A stretch of DNA of 64,000 nucleotides from Chrysoperla carnea (GCF_905475395.1 NC_058337.1:66298368-66362367), one strand, 5' to 3'. Positions 11,601-24,169 are shown, counted from the stretch's first letter. Program-made: numbers and translations. Notes: generated by a model from the letters alone, not told the origin.

Positions 11601-12413
11601 TCACCAGAAAATCGGATACTACGATACCACCAGGTACCCACAACTGTAGGTAATGCAACCATGAATACTAACGCATACAACCCTAACACCCACACTGTGT
11701 TTTCTTTTTCGACAATCCAAGCAGGTAATGCAATACCAAAGCTCATTGCACCTGGCCCATCTGGATTACCATATTTCTCCCAGTTACGGCGTGCCTCATC
11801 GTCCGTTAACGCCTGATACGCTTTTGTTAATTTCATAAATGCTTTTTCATCTCCAGTTTTTTTATCAGGATGGAGAATTATTGATAATTTTTTATAGCTC
11901 TTTTTCACTTCTGCCACAGAACTTCCCACTGGTATACCCAAAATTTCATATGGATCGAAATTTGCTAGCTCATAATCAAATTGGGATACTTTGTATGCTA
12001 GAAATGCTAACAACACCCAACCACCGACAATTGCAACTTTTGTAAGGAATTCTTTTGTACCTTTCCATGGTTCGGATTGCGATAAAATTTGTTTTTTCTG
12101 TACACACCCATCGCACTGGCAACCTTTTCGCTCTTTTTCGGGATCTTAAAAAAAACATTACTGATTTGAGGTTATGTTTCAAATAATATTTTTCAAAAAT
12201 CATTTTATGGCTGTATATTATATACATATATTAGTTAGGCATTTAAAAAAAAAAAAAAAGTGAAAAAATTTTAAAACATATTTTGATACCTTCTTGACGT
12301 TTACGTGGCCAATAAAAATAGGTTGCAGGAATTAAAATTAACGCCAAAAACGATAATAAAAAATAGAAAAAAGTTCCGCCACTTTCATCGTACTGGAATT
12401 TTTGTCCACCCAT
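5660..12413 (-). CDS. Sec63: Translocation protein SEC63 (ER J-domain protein)
   Basis: Complete seven-exon gene. Exons: 12413-12290, 12144-11435, 9364-9136, 8295-8150, 7990-7843, 7403-6652, 5914-5660. They sum to 2,364 nt (787 aa; human about 760) with all introns GT-AG. The start gives MGGQKFQYDESGGTFFYF, the conserved SEC63 N-terminus. In order: TM1 (about 14-34), a Cys-containing loop, TM2 (about 74-94), a DnaJ domain (about 104-170) with HPD at 133-135 and the GNPDGP/FGIALP segment after it, TM3 (about 190-212), the helical Brl region, a Lys-rich then acidic low-complexity segment (about 495-640), the Brl C-terminal part (QEYWW, RSDSYIGLDQ, HPQWD) and an acidic tail. By family knowledge, it sits in the ER membrane with SEC61/SEC62 and recruits BiP through the J domain to drive protein import. 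All key J-domain residues are present, so it should be functional. Introns 2, 3 and 6 are repeat-rich. Confidence 0.97.
6240..6340 (+). mobile_element. tRNA-like SINE head in SEC63 intron 6
   Basis: TAGCTCTGTTGA at 6250-6261 fits the tRNA A box (TRGCNNAGYNGG) with one mismatch. GATTCGATTCC at 6305-6315 fits the B box (GGTTCGANTCC) with one mismatch. The spacing of about 55 nt suits a Pol III internal promoter. No good acceptor-stem pairing is visible, so this is more likely a tRNA-derived SINE remnant than a tRNA gene. It is antisense to SEC63. Confidence 0.45.
8019..8045. repeat. (AAT)n microsatellite in SEC63 intron 4
   Basis: About nine uninterrupted AAT units immediately upstream (minus sense) of the exon 5 acceptor. 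On the transcript this is an ATT-rich tract near the branch/polypyrimidine region, so its length could affect splicing (inference). Confidence 0.85.
9458..9511. repeat. Hairpin in SEC63 intron 2
   Basis: The left arm 9458-9480 and right arm 9490-9511 are near-perfect reverse complements (about 20 of 22 pairs plus one bulge) around a 9-nt loop TTTGCCTGC. The size is compatible with a pre-miRNA or a minimal palindromic MITE. The very A/T-rich arms argue for a transposon remnant. Confidence 0.6.
9729..9926. mobile_element. Short MITE in SEC63 intron 2
   Basis: Inverted ends: CTTCTTCACTCATTTTTCAA..GGCGTGAAAC on the left, and GTTTCACGCC..TTGAAAAATGAGTGAAGAA on the right. Both edges sit in a TTAAG/CTTAA context. 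It is about 198 bp with no coding capacity. It inserted within an intron and leaves the exons intact. Confidence 0.7.
10071..10910. mobile_element. Long palindromic MITE, TA-flanked, SEC63 intron 2
   Basis: An 840-bp foldback element. The left end CAGCGTATCGGATTTAGATG mirrors the right end (reversed) CAGTGTGTCGCATTTAAGATG, and TA borders both sides as for Tc1/mariner insertions. The arms are about 400 bp each. Shared blocks include CACAGTCATACAGG(A/G)TGATGGG, GTCACATTTTTTAAGATACT, GACAAATA..GGCCGATTCTTAAAATTT and TTGGTC. The arms have diverged, so the insertion is not recent. No transposase. Transcribed within the SEC63 pre-mRNA it would form a long imperfect duplex. Confidence 0.85.
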
Positions 12414-14272
12414 ATTTTTTAATTATTTTATAAGAAATTTCATTCAGGTTTTCATTAATTTTCAAAATTAAATCAACGTGTCAATATAAAAATTACAGCA
12501 CGTTCCACTACGTCATTCACCGGTTGCATTGAGTTACCAACCAGGTTACGTTTCTTAATACAGTGATGTCAAATTTTTGATTTCCAAACATAAATTTTGT
12601 AAAAACAAAGAAGTTTAGGGCTATATTTATAAATTTTAAAAATGATTCAAATGGGATAGACAGAGTGTAGGGTAAAATTTTAAATATCGAATTTGTGCAG
12701 GAAATATTCCAACATTTCTGGAATTAATTACAAAACGATCAGAATGCCAAAAAATTTATGGCTGCAGTTAGATGTTTGTTGCATTACTATGAAATCTATT
12801 CAACAGAATACAAGCTTTGAATACAAGGAATTAGGAAATAATGTTTTCCGAACACGAATACAATAATGATCCTAGAAGATTGGAGTCATTAAGGCCAGAG
12901 ACCTTATCAGTAAACCGATATATTCTCTGTTAAGGCTTTTCATTTAAAAAATGTTTCTTTCTTGTTTCGGACAGATGTCAATCAAGTAAATACATCACCT
13001 ATTTTGTATCTTTGATTTTCTTTGCTTGAATATTTTTTGACAACTGTCCAAAACAAAATCAAATCGATGAAAAAGGCCTATGAATGGGATATTGGACCTC
13101 GTGCCTGTTATAAAGGTAACACCACGGATCGGTATATTTCAACATGCGATAAGTAAAAATCGATTCATGTTTTCCAGACTTGCATGGATTGTTATAAGAG
13201 AAAGAATACTCCTTTGCTATCCGGCACTTCATTGCCTTGGGTTATTGAATCTGATTTCCGTAGTATATTGAAACTTCATTATCTTCAAACCAAAGCATGA
13301 TTGAAATTTTTTAAATTGGTATTTTATTTGAGAAAAATATTACATTTATTTTATAGATTAGTTTTATTGTTGTGTCTTTTGGATAAAGAAAACTTTATAT
13401 AAGGAGAAAACTAAAAACATCCATTTCTCCCCCCCCCTCTCTCAAAAATGAAATTCATTGAAAATGTTTTTTATGTGATCCAAATTTTTTTATAATTTGA
13501 AAATGATCATACATTTATAAATTTTAATGAATTGTCTTTTTTTCATTAATATTTTTGAACAATTTATAAGGAAAATATATCAAATCTGGCAACACTGATC
13601 GAAAATAGAATTACATTCAGTGAGCAAGGTCTTTTTAGAACAATTGTATAAACAAAAAATTCAATACGAATATTAAAAAATTGTGAATGATGCAAATTAA
13701 ATGTGACTAAAATCGTTTAAACTAACTTAAATCATCAAAATCCAATGTCTGAACATTTAATAAATCCAAACTATATAAAATTAAGGTGATGATAAAATAC
13801 ATTTATGACAAATTAATAAATTTGATATTAGGGATATTTGATTTTTAAGCGTTTGCAAAGCTGTGGCAAATTTTGTGTGTTTCTTTATGGAAATGTTATA
13901 CGATATTCATTGTTTGTATATATCGCTCTCTTATTAACACACACAAAATAGACAGAAATAGATACATTGGATTATAATTTGAGTTGTATTTCTAAAAGTG
14001 TTTCAGATCGACTGTCTTTTTTGTTGTTTCTTCATCAGTCGGTTACGCGACCTAATGATAATCAGTTATTTGTTCGCCATATTGATCAAACAAACAATTT
14101 TATCCAAAAATATCATACATAAAGAGTGTACAATATTATAAAAAAACAACAGAAAATATTATTTTAAATAATCAAAAAATATATTAAATAAATATTTAAG
14201 TGGTCTGTGACATTTGTGTGTGAATTTTCATAAAGGAATTATATTTTGTGTACTTATATACCAAAATTAAAA
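12414..14272. promoter_or_regulatory. Divergent SEC63/akirin intergenic region
   Basis: SEC63 (leftward) and akirin (rightward) start head to head 1.86 kb apart, so both promoters should lie here. I see no clear TATA box or shared motif that decides a start site. A foldback of about 150 bp spans roughly 12930-13080: GGACAGATGTCAA and its mirror TTGACAACTGTCC, with GGCTTTTCAT and ATGAAAAAGGCC further out. C-runs occur near 13430. The rest is plain AT-rich sequence. Confidence 0.5.
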
Positions 14273-17200
14273 ATGGCGTGTGCCACACTGAAAAGGCATT
14301 TAGATTGGGATCAAACGTTAAGACCAAGTAAAAGACGACGATGTGCTCCACTTTGTCAAAGCCCACAACAAAGTTCATCGCCGAGACTGAAAGAGCCGTC
14401 CCCATTTACAGAAGCTGTTACGCCCCAACTTACTCCCGGTAGGATATTATAATTTATTATCTTGAATCCCCACTTTTTTTATCATATTTAATTTTTTTTT
14501 GTATATGTGTTTGTGTAACGAATATACCAAAAAAATCTTTTGCATACAAGATCGAATGAGGTCTTTCATGAAATATTTATTATCGTTTTATGTTAATTTT
14601 GTAGATTTTTTTAAAATATTAGGTATTGTTCAATTATGATTGATCAGCTGTTTTTTGTTGTCATATCTTGTGTCATAATAATTAATGGCCTCTTTCGTAG
14701 TTTCATTAAATTCGTTCCAATTACTCATTCGAAAATAATTTTTTTTTTTTTTTAAATTTATTGTTTCTAAAAATTTTAGTTTTATACATCATTCTTAAAA
14801 TTTTGTAGATTAATTTAATTTTAATGTTAAGTAATGACAATTTTATACTTGACCTGATTTCTAATTCTCATTCATTTACGTAATAAAAATGTAATGTAAT
14901 ATTAATGATTAATTTTTTGGATCAGTTTTTTTTTTAAAATTTCCATTGTTTTTACTTTAGTGGAATTTCTATTAAAAACAATATGGGTAGCTGTTGTGGC
15001 CTACTCTACAAAACTCCCAAGGCATTTACTTATCAATAAATTTTATTCTTGACTGAACACATTCAATTAAAACCATAATACAAAATATAGGTTTCTATTA
15101 ACAACTATTAAGATAATTGTTGAAAACTTAAGTTTATCCATTATGATTTTTTCATTTCGATGATGGATTCTTTTAGAAATTGGCGAAATAAATCAAGAAG
15201 ACATTTAGGAAATGTATAATTTTCAAGAAAATATTATTTAAGTTTGCACTACTAAAATAGTAAAATTATATCAATCAATATAGCTTTATTCTTTTCATGA
15301 TAAACCTATTCTAATCGGAGGTAAACAAAAGTAACACTTGTAAAACAAAAAATGCATACGACCCTCTAAAAAAATTACTTATTGTACCTACTATGATAAC
15401 ATAAGAATTTAGATAGGCCTAAGATTAGAAAACAAAAAAAACTTGAATCGTCATTAATTAAGTTGTCGTTATAAATTAGTTAGTATTGACCATAGACTCT
15501 TATTCAAAATATGACTGGTAACAGAAATATAGAGTAGGTATTTCTGGGTAATTATGGCAGCATATGCTATTAGCTCCCTTAACGTTTATTCATAATTACA
15601 AAGGAATACATATTTAATAAAGACATACCCTACCTATTTAATTGAAATGGATGGGAAAATATGCATTTCTTGTATTTATTTAATCCTAGCTGAAGCATTG
15701 GTTCGGATCAAGCTGAACATTTTCAACTCCAAATTTAGTTTTCGTGATTTTGTAAAGTCGTTGTTTATTTTAGTTTACAATCGAAAATTTACAGCCTTCT
15801 AACAAATTTAAAGGGTTTTTTACAGCGTATGACAGCAAAATATAAATTTTTTTGAAACAGAGTTCATATAAATAATTCAAAAATCAACAAAATATGAAAA
15901 GATTAAAATTCTTCAACTTAAAGTTCAAATTTTAAAAAAGTTATAAAATTCAATAGATTGATGACATAAATATAGATTTAACCCTTCGTACGCCAGGTGA
16001 AAAATTGAAATAAGCTATGTTAGATATATCTGTTGGGATATTGCCTTTTCTCTCTCCAGATTAATTCCCCCCTCTGGAATGTTTCTGATTTTAAATAATA
16101 AGCAAAATGAACCATTTTGAAAAAAAAACTCATCAAAATTTTTCATGGCTAACAATTCTTTAGAAATGTTGAGTTCGATTGCTAAAAAATGATTGTTCAT
16201 GCGTCCAATCCATAAATTTTTTTGTAGTTAAATAACAATTAGTAAAATAAGATTCAGAACGACCATATTCAATCGAACCAATGAAATGTGATACACACAA
16301 AAAAAATTTTTATTGTCCATCTTTCATTTGGTTTATTTAAAAAAAAAAAACAAATTCGCGAGTGCCAGATTGACGCTAGCACCACATTATTTAATTTATA
16401 CCGCGGATCTACCAGTCGATGACACAAACATAAGCTACATTTGCAAATGATATTGTAATTTATATATTTGACGCATGGGCAATCATTCTTTAGCAATCGA
16501 ACTCAACATTTCCAAAGAATTGTTAGCCATGGAAAATCAAAATTACACTTTTACAGTAGTGTAAACCTGGCACCCGGAAAACATTTTTTAAAATTCAAAA
16601 ACTAAGTGTGGGCAAACGAAATTATTTTGGGAAATCATAGTCATACGGTGGACAATCGATTGCAATAAAAATATTGGCAAAAAACGAATAATGTGGTGCT
16701 AGCGTAAACCTGGCACCCGAGAATTTGTTTTTTAAAAATAAACTAAACGAAAGATCAAAACACGGACAATCAAAATTTTTTTATGAGCAAACATGGACAA
16801 TCGAAATTTTTTTTTTATTTTGTGATGCTAGCTTTACATGGCTTATAAGTCCACATCGAAAGCAGCAAAGGGAAGCATTAGGTTTATGTTTCAAGAAACT
16901 TAAACATAATGTTTACACTATTCAGCAGATTGTTTTTGTTGTGTTTAAATAAATAGGTTATGGAAACCCACAATAAAACTTCTCTTTGTGTTTTTTCTTT
17001 GGCCTAGCCTTAGACAATTTATATAGTACACTAACCATGAAAAAATAATTCATTTTCAAAAAATTATTTCCCCAACTTCAAACGGCTGTATCTCCGAAAA
17101 AAGTCAGTTTGAAAACTTGTACTGCTTATTCGAAAGCTTAAACTTGAAAGTATTTAATTTTGTATTGGCTGAAGGAAGTTGAGAAAAGCTACGTTACGCA

Positions 17201-19505
17201 ATCTCGGATGATCTTTTTTGGCTAACGCACTGTCAAAGAAAATTAAATACTTTTGAATTTGCTTAAACAATACATAATTCAATCTAAACAAGTGAAAACA
17301 AACAATTGACTGAGTTAATTGTTGAAATGCCATGTAAAGACAGTGTTGATTACACTGTCACATTACACATACATACATGTCACGCATATATAAATGATAT
17401 TCCCATATAATTCATACTATACAATTTACACCCACATTGTACGCAGTGATGTTTACGAAAGAAAAGTTTCAAACAAAAGTTGTTAATTTTTTCATAAGTA
17501 ACATTTTTCACATTTAAACTTTTGTTCTATCTCTAACGGTTTATAAGATGGGTCGGTGATGGGACGGTTTTAAACGTTACAAACTTGGGACTAAACTTAG
17601 TATACCTTGATATATTACATATATACCTGGTATAAAAACGAGAATCCGTTAGAGTGTAACGATAAGTTTTTATTTAAATGTTTAAAAAAAAGTTTGAAAG
17701 TGCGAAAATGCCAAATTTGGTATCAGTGCGTTTGGTATCAAACTTGATCGAAAAAGGTCACACGAGAATGCATAAAAACATATTCTACAAATAAATGCAT
17801 AAGCTATTAGAAACAAATTTTGATTTTTTAAGTTCCCAGTATAGAAAGCTATTGTAATGGGTAAGTTATTGTGAATTTCATAACAATCGGTCGAGTTTTT
17901 ATATAACTCTCGTACTGGGAAGTTATTCGTGTGTACCTTAAGGATCGTACTAGACCTTACTCACAGCTTATTGCAAAATATTTACCCCGCTTGTACGCTT
18001 TCAAAGTTACGTTCGTTGGATAAAAAAGTATTAAAAGTTATAGACAAAGTAAATAATACAAAAAATCTTCTTTTTAGAAAAAATGGCAGCAAATATTCGT
18101 GACGAAATTCGCCGTTTACATCGTCGTAAACAATTAACATATGTATTCCCAGAAGGTGGAGAATCATCATCCTCACATAATAATCGTGGATATAGTAATG
18201 CTGCATTAGAGGAACGTATGCAAGATAGTGGATCAGATGGGGGTAATAGTTCGGGTGCTGAATCGCCAACACCATTAAATGTATCACGAGCTGAACGAGC
18301 ATTATTTACTTTTTCACAGGTATATTTGTTTTTCTTTTAGATTTTTTCATGTTTATTGATTCTGTTTGTACTTTGTTTAGGTGAATATGATATGCGAACG
18401 TATGGTTCGTGAGCGTGAGACTGAACTACGTGAACAATACGATCAAGTATTACATACTAAATTGGCTGAGCAATATGATGCGTTCGTTAAATTTACCTAT
18501 GATCAGTTACAGAGACGTTTTGATGCAGCGCCTAGTTGTAAGTATTAATTATTTTTATATGCAGAAAAAATATTTGTTCGTACATTTATAAACGGATTTA
18601 TATCTGTCAGAGTAATGTATCAATTTTTGGGATACATGAATTTCCTTTGAGAAAAATTATGACGAAGTAATTATTTCTTTGTACGAAGTAATAATTTGGA
18701 TTAGATTGGAATAGAGATTACATATACTAAATACGTACAATACGTGGAGTGTGCAACTGAATCGATAGCAGCGCCATGCCATCTTTTAAATTTGCAATAA
18801 ATCGTTCGTTTTTTTTAAATTATGACTAATTTTCAATTAAAATTATTGAAAAATCACAATTAATGAACCTTTGTTGCATTAGAAATTGTTAAAAGAGCGA
18901 ATTTGCATAAATAATATTTTTTAAATGTAAATTAATAACTTATGAAGTTAGAAAATAATAATATATTTCCAATACAAACTATAGACTTACTACTTAGAAA
19001 TATTTTAAATAAAACTCGTGCACGGTGCGAATAACACTTAGAATGGTATAACACGTGAATTTTTGTGGCACAAAGTGTGCATATTTAACCAAGGATTGTC
19101 TTAACATCTAGTTACAAACCTTTCATTTTGTACATCTTCAAAAGTAGTGAGATGGAATTATTCATTTCTATTGGTTTATAAGTGTCAGATTCATGTCATC
19201 TGACTTGCTTAAATTTTCGAAAAATTGGCCAAAAATATCTAGTGTTTTCTCAAGGGAAAGAAACGGCATCAACTCTCTAATGTTAATTTTTTTCACTAGC
19301 ATTTATTGCTAAACTGAAAACTGGATGCATGATTGCTAATGATGTTGTTTCAAATCATTATATTTCGATATGGAATGCTCCATTTAATTTTAATAAATTT
19401 TAATTACAGTAAATTAGTTCATACTATTAAAATTTAAAAAATTTCCTAACGCATTTTGTCGACAATAATTAATAAATTTTATTTCTTTTTACAGATTTAT
19501 CATAA
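14273..19505 (+). CDS. akirin: Akirin, nuclear regulatory protein
   Basis: Four exons: 14273-14438, 18078-18319, 18381-18537, 19495-19505; 576 nt, 191 aa (Drosophila akirin is about 200). Introns are GT-AG; intron 1 is 3.6 kb, intron 2 only 61 bp. The N-terminus [13 protein letters not shown] and basic nuclear-localisation signal SKRRRCAP (about 19-26) are diagnostic. Exon 2 carries [19 protein letters not shown]. Exon 3 is the highly conserved helical, coiled-coil-prone segment with CERMVRERE and [16 protein letters not shown]. The last exon codes only three residues plus the end of a split codon, giving the terminal SYLS. By family knowledge, insect akirin works with chromatin remodelling at NF-kB (Imd) target promoters and in muscle gene expression. 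The vertebrate C-terminal tail binds 20S proteasomes for nuclear import. Both the NLS and the tail are intact here. Confidence 0.97.
16143..16820. repeat. Nested inverted repeats in akirin intron 1
   Basis: Two inverted pairs overlap. 16143-16204 mirrors 16471-16533 (about 57 of 63 identical, containing CTAACAATTCTTT and ATGTTGAGTTCGATTGCTAAA). About 16300-16395 mirrors about 16681-16780 (AAATTC(T)CG..GTGCCAG..ACGCTAGCACCACATTATT). Direct short repeats are also present: GTAAACCTGGCACCCG at about 16560 and 16704, and GGACAATCGAAA-like units at about 16653, 16765 and 16795. No ORF. It looks like several related foldback insertions on top of each other. Confidence 0.7.
17288..17636 (+). mobile_element. 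Repeat family A, copy 1 (internally deleted)
   Basis: Starts ACAAGTGAAAACAAACAATT and ends ACTAAACTTAGTATACCTTG..TGGTATAA. The GGACGGACAACCGG segment found in fuller copies is missing. It lies in akirin intron 1, sense strand. Other copies: 23882-24166, 37638-38228 (minus), 42986-43645, 52901-53391 (minus), 60116-60665. Confidence 0.85.
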
Positions 19506-20217
19506 GAAAATATCTGGATATATTTCACAAATTAAAATACTGCATACATCTGTTTGTTTTCCCCTCTTATTTGTCATGTAATTTTTCATAAAATAAGTTT
19601 AGTGTGTAATCGGTATATAATATTTTTTCCTACATTTATTCACTTAATTCATTAATTATTTTCCAATTAAACACAAAAAAAAAAAAAAAAAAACTATCCC
19701 ATATCTCCTCCTTTTATTAATTATTATTATTTCATTATTATTATATTGTTAGATCCTTAGATCATAATTTTTTTTTTATTATTTGTGTAAACTTCCGAAT
19801 ATATTATATAAAATATATATTATTTTTTTGCAACCTAGAAAATCAAATTAATGTAACTAAACTCTACAAACAAAAAAAAAAAAACTACACACGTAACATA
19901 TAATACAGACAACATAACAAACATTTTCTCATAAATTTTCACGAAAATCATTTTGTTTTTTCAATACATCCTGTTTTCTTCAATACTTATATATAAATAT
20001 TATATATACACATATATAATTAAAATTTAATTAAATCTATTTGTAATTAATAATCTCGATAGAATTTAGTGTTTAAAAATTAAACAAATTTAATTTAGTG
20101 ACGATATTTTTCATTTAAGTTATGGAGATTCATGTGTGTCCATTAAAATAACTGAATTATGAGAAAACAAATGCGTCAATCATTTTTAAAATAAGGTGTA
20201 AATTCATCATTGCATGC

Positions 20218-20223
20218 AATAAA
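20218..20223 (+). terminator. Candidate polyadenylation signal for akirin
   Basis: AATAAA about 715 nt past the akirin stop, followed by a G/T-richer GTGTCATTGTGGGT segment. The intervening sequence has no exon and several A- and T-runs, which fits a long 3' UTR. Earlier non-canonical sites cannot be excluded. Confidence 0.35.
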
Positions 20224-20750
20224 TTAGTTGAGATAGTGTCATTGTGGGTATAATCAAAGTATATTATGTATATCATTTTATTATATAAGATCAGACAAAA
20301 TGTCAATCTCCCCATTCATTTTATGTATATTTCCTAAAATTTTTGACGATTGCATGCAATACGCAATTACTACTGAAGATATAAAATAACCAAATATGTA
20401 AAGAACTCTTTTGACCGTTAGTTGAGAGTTTGTTTTTCCTTGTTGCGGAAATCGCGTCCAGGAGCTTGCATTTTTTAAAATCTGTTTTTGATATTAATTT
20501 TTTTATACTTGAGATAAACGTATGAAAATTACCCCAATTTGATTTACGCATTTGTGAGAAAAAAATAAAAAACGAATAATTTAAGCGAAGAAACTTTTTT
20601 GTTTTTTAATTTTGACAATAGTTTATTCCACTTTAGTGAAGGGATTCGAAGAGTTTAAATTATTTAGAATGTCGAAAAAGCGACGATTCCTTTACTAAAG
20701 ACATAATTTGTGTTAAAAAAAAAAAACAATACTGTGTTTAAAATCTTCAA

Positions 20751-20904
20751 TTTGATACCACTATTTAAAATTAAAATTTTAATTGCTTAAATGTGGGTGT
20801 TTAATTTTAATAACTCTAAATTTGTATTCGTATTTTGAATTATTTAAAAGACGAAATATTCGTATACCAATTTTGAATTTAAATTTTAAATAGTGATCTC
20901 AAAG
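20751..20904. repeat. Inverted repeat, about 150 bp
   Basis: The left edge TTTGATACCACTATTTAAAAT mirrors the right edge ATTTTAAATAGTGATCTCAAA, with A/T-rich matching sequence inside both arms. A small foldback remnant without coding capacity. Confidence 0.6.
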
Positions 20905-21813
20905 TTTAAGTTTTAACCATAGCCAAAATATAAATAAAAAAAACTAATGCTTAATCAAAATATACTAAATATATAAATATATTGCTACAATTTCCTATGG
21001 AATACTCGCCATTTTACTGAAGTAATTACGAAAGACATGCTAAAAATATTTTTGTTTGTTAATTAAAATAAGGACAATAGGAAGATAAAAATTTTTGTAC
21101 AGAAAATGTGTTTTTAAAGGATTTTTGGTTTTCATTTATTTTTTTTATTACTTACACGTTTCACATAACACACCCATAAAAAATGATCTCTCGATGAATT
21201 CGCCCTACTGTATTATGGGGGTATTCATCTGTCACCTGTCTCAATTATTTGTAAATATAAGCAAATTATAATGGATAAATAACTAATAAAATGCAATTAT
21301 TAGTGAATTTGTAAATTTTTAATAGCGAATAAAGTGTGATCGACGTCTGTTATAATTTTCTTGTAAGTACATAAAATAAAAATTGCAGCTTTGTCAATAA
21401 AAATCATTTTCTGTTAATTTTTTTCACTTCGTATTAAAGTTATGTAAGTAAATTATTTAGTTAAGAATTTAAGGATTATTTTCGATATATAAAAAAAGAG
21501 GGATTAAAATATATGTATCATATCTTTGAATAATTAAGTGTAATAATAATTAAAAAATTTTTTTCAACTTGGTGAAAAAGTTTATAATGTTTAAATACAA
21601 TGGGGCTCATTCATTACTGAATTTTATGTATAATTGTTGTATAAGAAATTCCTGTAAATAGCTGTAAGGTTCAGTTTCACCACTTGGTTTAAATTTGAAT
21701 CATTTATTAATCTATTTAACTTACCAATCAAATCTTAATGCAATAATTGCGAAGATAATAGGTATAAAGCTAACGTAAACTTTTTAGATTTATTTGCTAC
21801 AAACTGAAAGTAT

Positions 21814-22255
21814 GTATAGGCGAAGTCCTTAGGCAATCTAATAACTCTAAGCAAGGGCAATGTTGAAAAAGTTGCTTTTTTTAAGTTATGTGCCCGGCAA
21901 ATATAAAATTGCTCCGCCAGCTTAAAATTGAGGAATATCTGCTTTTTTTCTTATTCGAATATGATGAATTCTCGGCACTGTTAACTTTGGCCTGGCACTC
22001 AACAAAGTGGCGTAGTTCGATACCTTAAAATTTTTAAACTGTCGGGATTACAGACACACCGGCTTGTTGAATGTCGGATCAAAGTTTACAGTGTAGGAAG
22101 AAAGTCTTTTATCTTATTAAAATAATAAGCAAATATTTATTAATTTGAAGTAGATGGGGCAATTATAAATTTGCCAGACACAAAACTTAAAAAGGGTAGC
22201 TCTATAAATATCACCCTTGCTTAGTGTTGTTAGAATACCTAAGGGTTATGCCTAC
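21814..22255. mobile_element. Foldback element, family F, copy 1
   Basis: About 440 bp with arms of about 125 bp. The left arm has CTTAGG..ATCTAATAACTCTAAGCAAGGG and GCCCGGCAAAT; the right arm, reversed, has CTTAGGTATTCTAACAACACTAAGCAAGGG and GTCTGGCAAAT. The arms have diverged by roughly a fifth. Related one-armed fragments lie at 24170-24370 and 48040-48165. Confidence 0.75.
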
Positions 22256-23881
22256 AAGAGTGGTAAAAGTTCAGTTTAGGCACTTTTCTTACAAATCATC
22301 TTAACACGCCAGGAAAGTAGTTACTGGACTATTTTTAATGATTAGTTGTTTAAATATAATATATAATAATAACTATTCCTCAAACAAAAGAGAATTTAAA
22401 ACATTCATAAAATTAATGCAATCAAATCTCCTCGAATATTGCTTAACTTTTTCAAAATGATTTTCGACTAGTTGCAAATAAGGTCAAAAAATATACGATG
22501 GCTTTATACCCTTTTCAAATATACATTGAATATTTATTATGGTCTGGAACTTCAACCATCGTACATAAATCCATTTTATCAATATTGAAATTGAATGAAC
22601 CTTACCACGAGTCGTGTTTCGTCTACAGTGATAAAAACAATCACAAAACATTGAGATACTTTTGTTGACAGTACGATAAGACGCTTCGATACGAGTGTAT
22701 ATTATTGAGTGCGTACCAAGTACGTAAATTGTTTAAAATTTTCCCCTCTTTAAATATATTTTTTAAATTTTCAAATAAAAGAAAATAAACTTTGTAATAA
22801 TACTTTGTATTCTTCTTAATTTATGGAATTATATTTTAAATATAATTAGATATAAGTACAAAACAAAGAACATTTATTTCTAAACAAATTTATATAATTA
22901 AGTCCAATAAATTGAAAAAAAATTTCCTACCAATAAGTTAGCTTTGTTTCATTTTGGGGATAGTTTTAAAGGATGGGCGTAGTAGTTTTAGACATTACTC
23001 AAAGTTAATTAGTGGTAAAAAATTGTTTTTATAAAATATATGGAATACTAATTCCGAAAAATTTATTTCTGTGATTTTCGAAGGCTACTTAAAATTATTA
23101 TGCAATTTTTTAATAAACGGAAGACATGAACAATTGAATGAACTGTATAACGCGCTATTTTCATTCTAGCACTTTCTTTAGCAAAATCTGCAAATCCCGA
23201 GTCTGCAAATGTGGTATTTTTATTAAAAGCAGAATGAATAATCATTTGCTCAGCCACCATTTATAATAACAACTGGAATATAAATTCAGAATAGAAAAAT
23301 GAATAAAATTTAGTTAAAATTTCTGAAGTTGGGAAAGCCAACTCTGTCCTTAGGTCTTAAGTGTTCAAGTCTGGATCGCACGTAGGCGTAAGCATATTCT
23401 ATAATTTAAAGTCGTATGGCCGTTGTCGTGTGATGAGCGTATGCGACCATTTTATTATATGGGTATTTACGTCTTCTTTTTGTTGCACGAGCGCCCAGAA
23501 AAACTCAGATCAACTGCTGGACTGAATAAAATAGTTCATAATATATTACATAATAAAAACTTAAAGTTTTGATATAAGACCTTTTGTAATTACAGTGACG
23601 ATATTTGATGTTAATTGTATATAACCTCACCTAAAGAAGGTTAGCAATATTTTCGAAGCGTCCGTCGTCCGTCATTTGACAATAGATAGACGATTTACAA
23701 CTTCAATTGTTGATAAAGTTTAAGCACATTTAAAAGTCTCCAGCTTTTAGAAGAGCGGGGATATTGTTATTTGTACTCTATTCACTCGAAATAACAAAAA
23801 TGTGAAAAATACACACTCTGTGGAGCTATTGCTTGGGTCCTTAGTTTTGTCGGTTACCATCGGTCAAAAGAATGAAATAAA

Positions 23882-24166
23882 ACAAGTGAAAACAAACAAT
23901 TAACTCATTAATTGTTGAAATACCCGGTATAGATGAAATGTTGCTCATTTAAGAACTTAGTCTCTCTTTTACGCCCTGAGCACGTAACCATAAAAATTTC
24001 AGCTTGATATCTCTTTTCGTTTTGAGTTATCGTGTTAACAGACGGACAGATAGACAACCGGAAATAGACTCTTAAGTGATTTTATGGACACCAATATTTT
24101 TTAGCGTTGCAAACTTTGGACTAAACTTAGTACACCTTGATATGTATTACATATACACAGGGTATA
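23882..24166 (+). mobile_element. Repeat family A, copy 2 (short, diverged)
   Basis: Begins ACAAGTGAAAACAAACAATT, keeps AATTTCAGCTTGATATCTCTTTTCG and GACAACCGGAAAT, and ends GACTAAACTTAGTACACCTTG..GGGTATA. The middle third is deleted. It reads GGACAGATAGACAACC instead of the GGACGGAC array. Confidence 0.85.
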
Positions 24167-24169
24167 CCA

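Noticed and set aside
21196-21206. GAATTCGCCCT resembles a cloning-vector junction
   Set aside because: Only 11 bases match, with no further vector sequence on either side; chance is sufficient.
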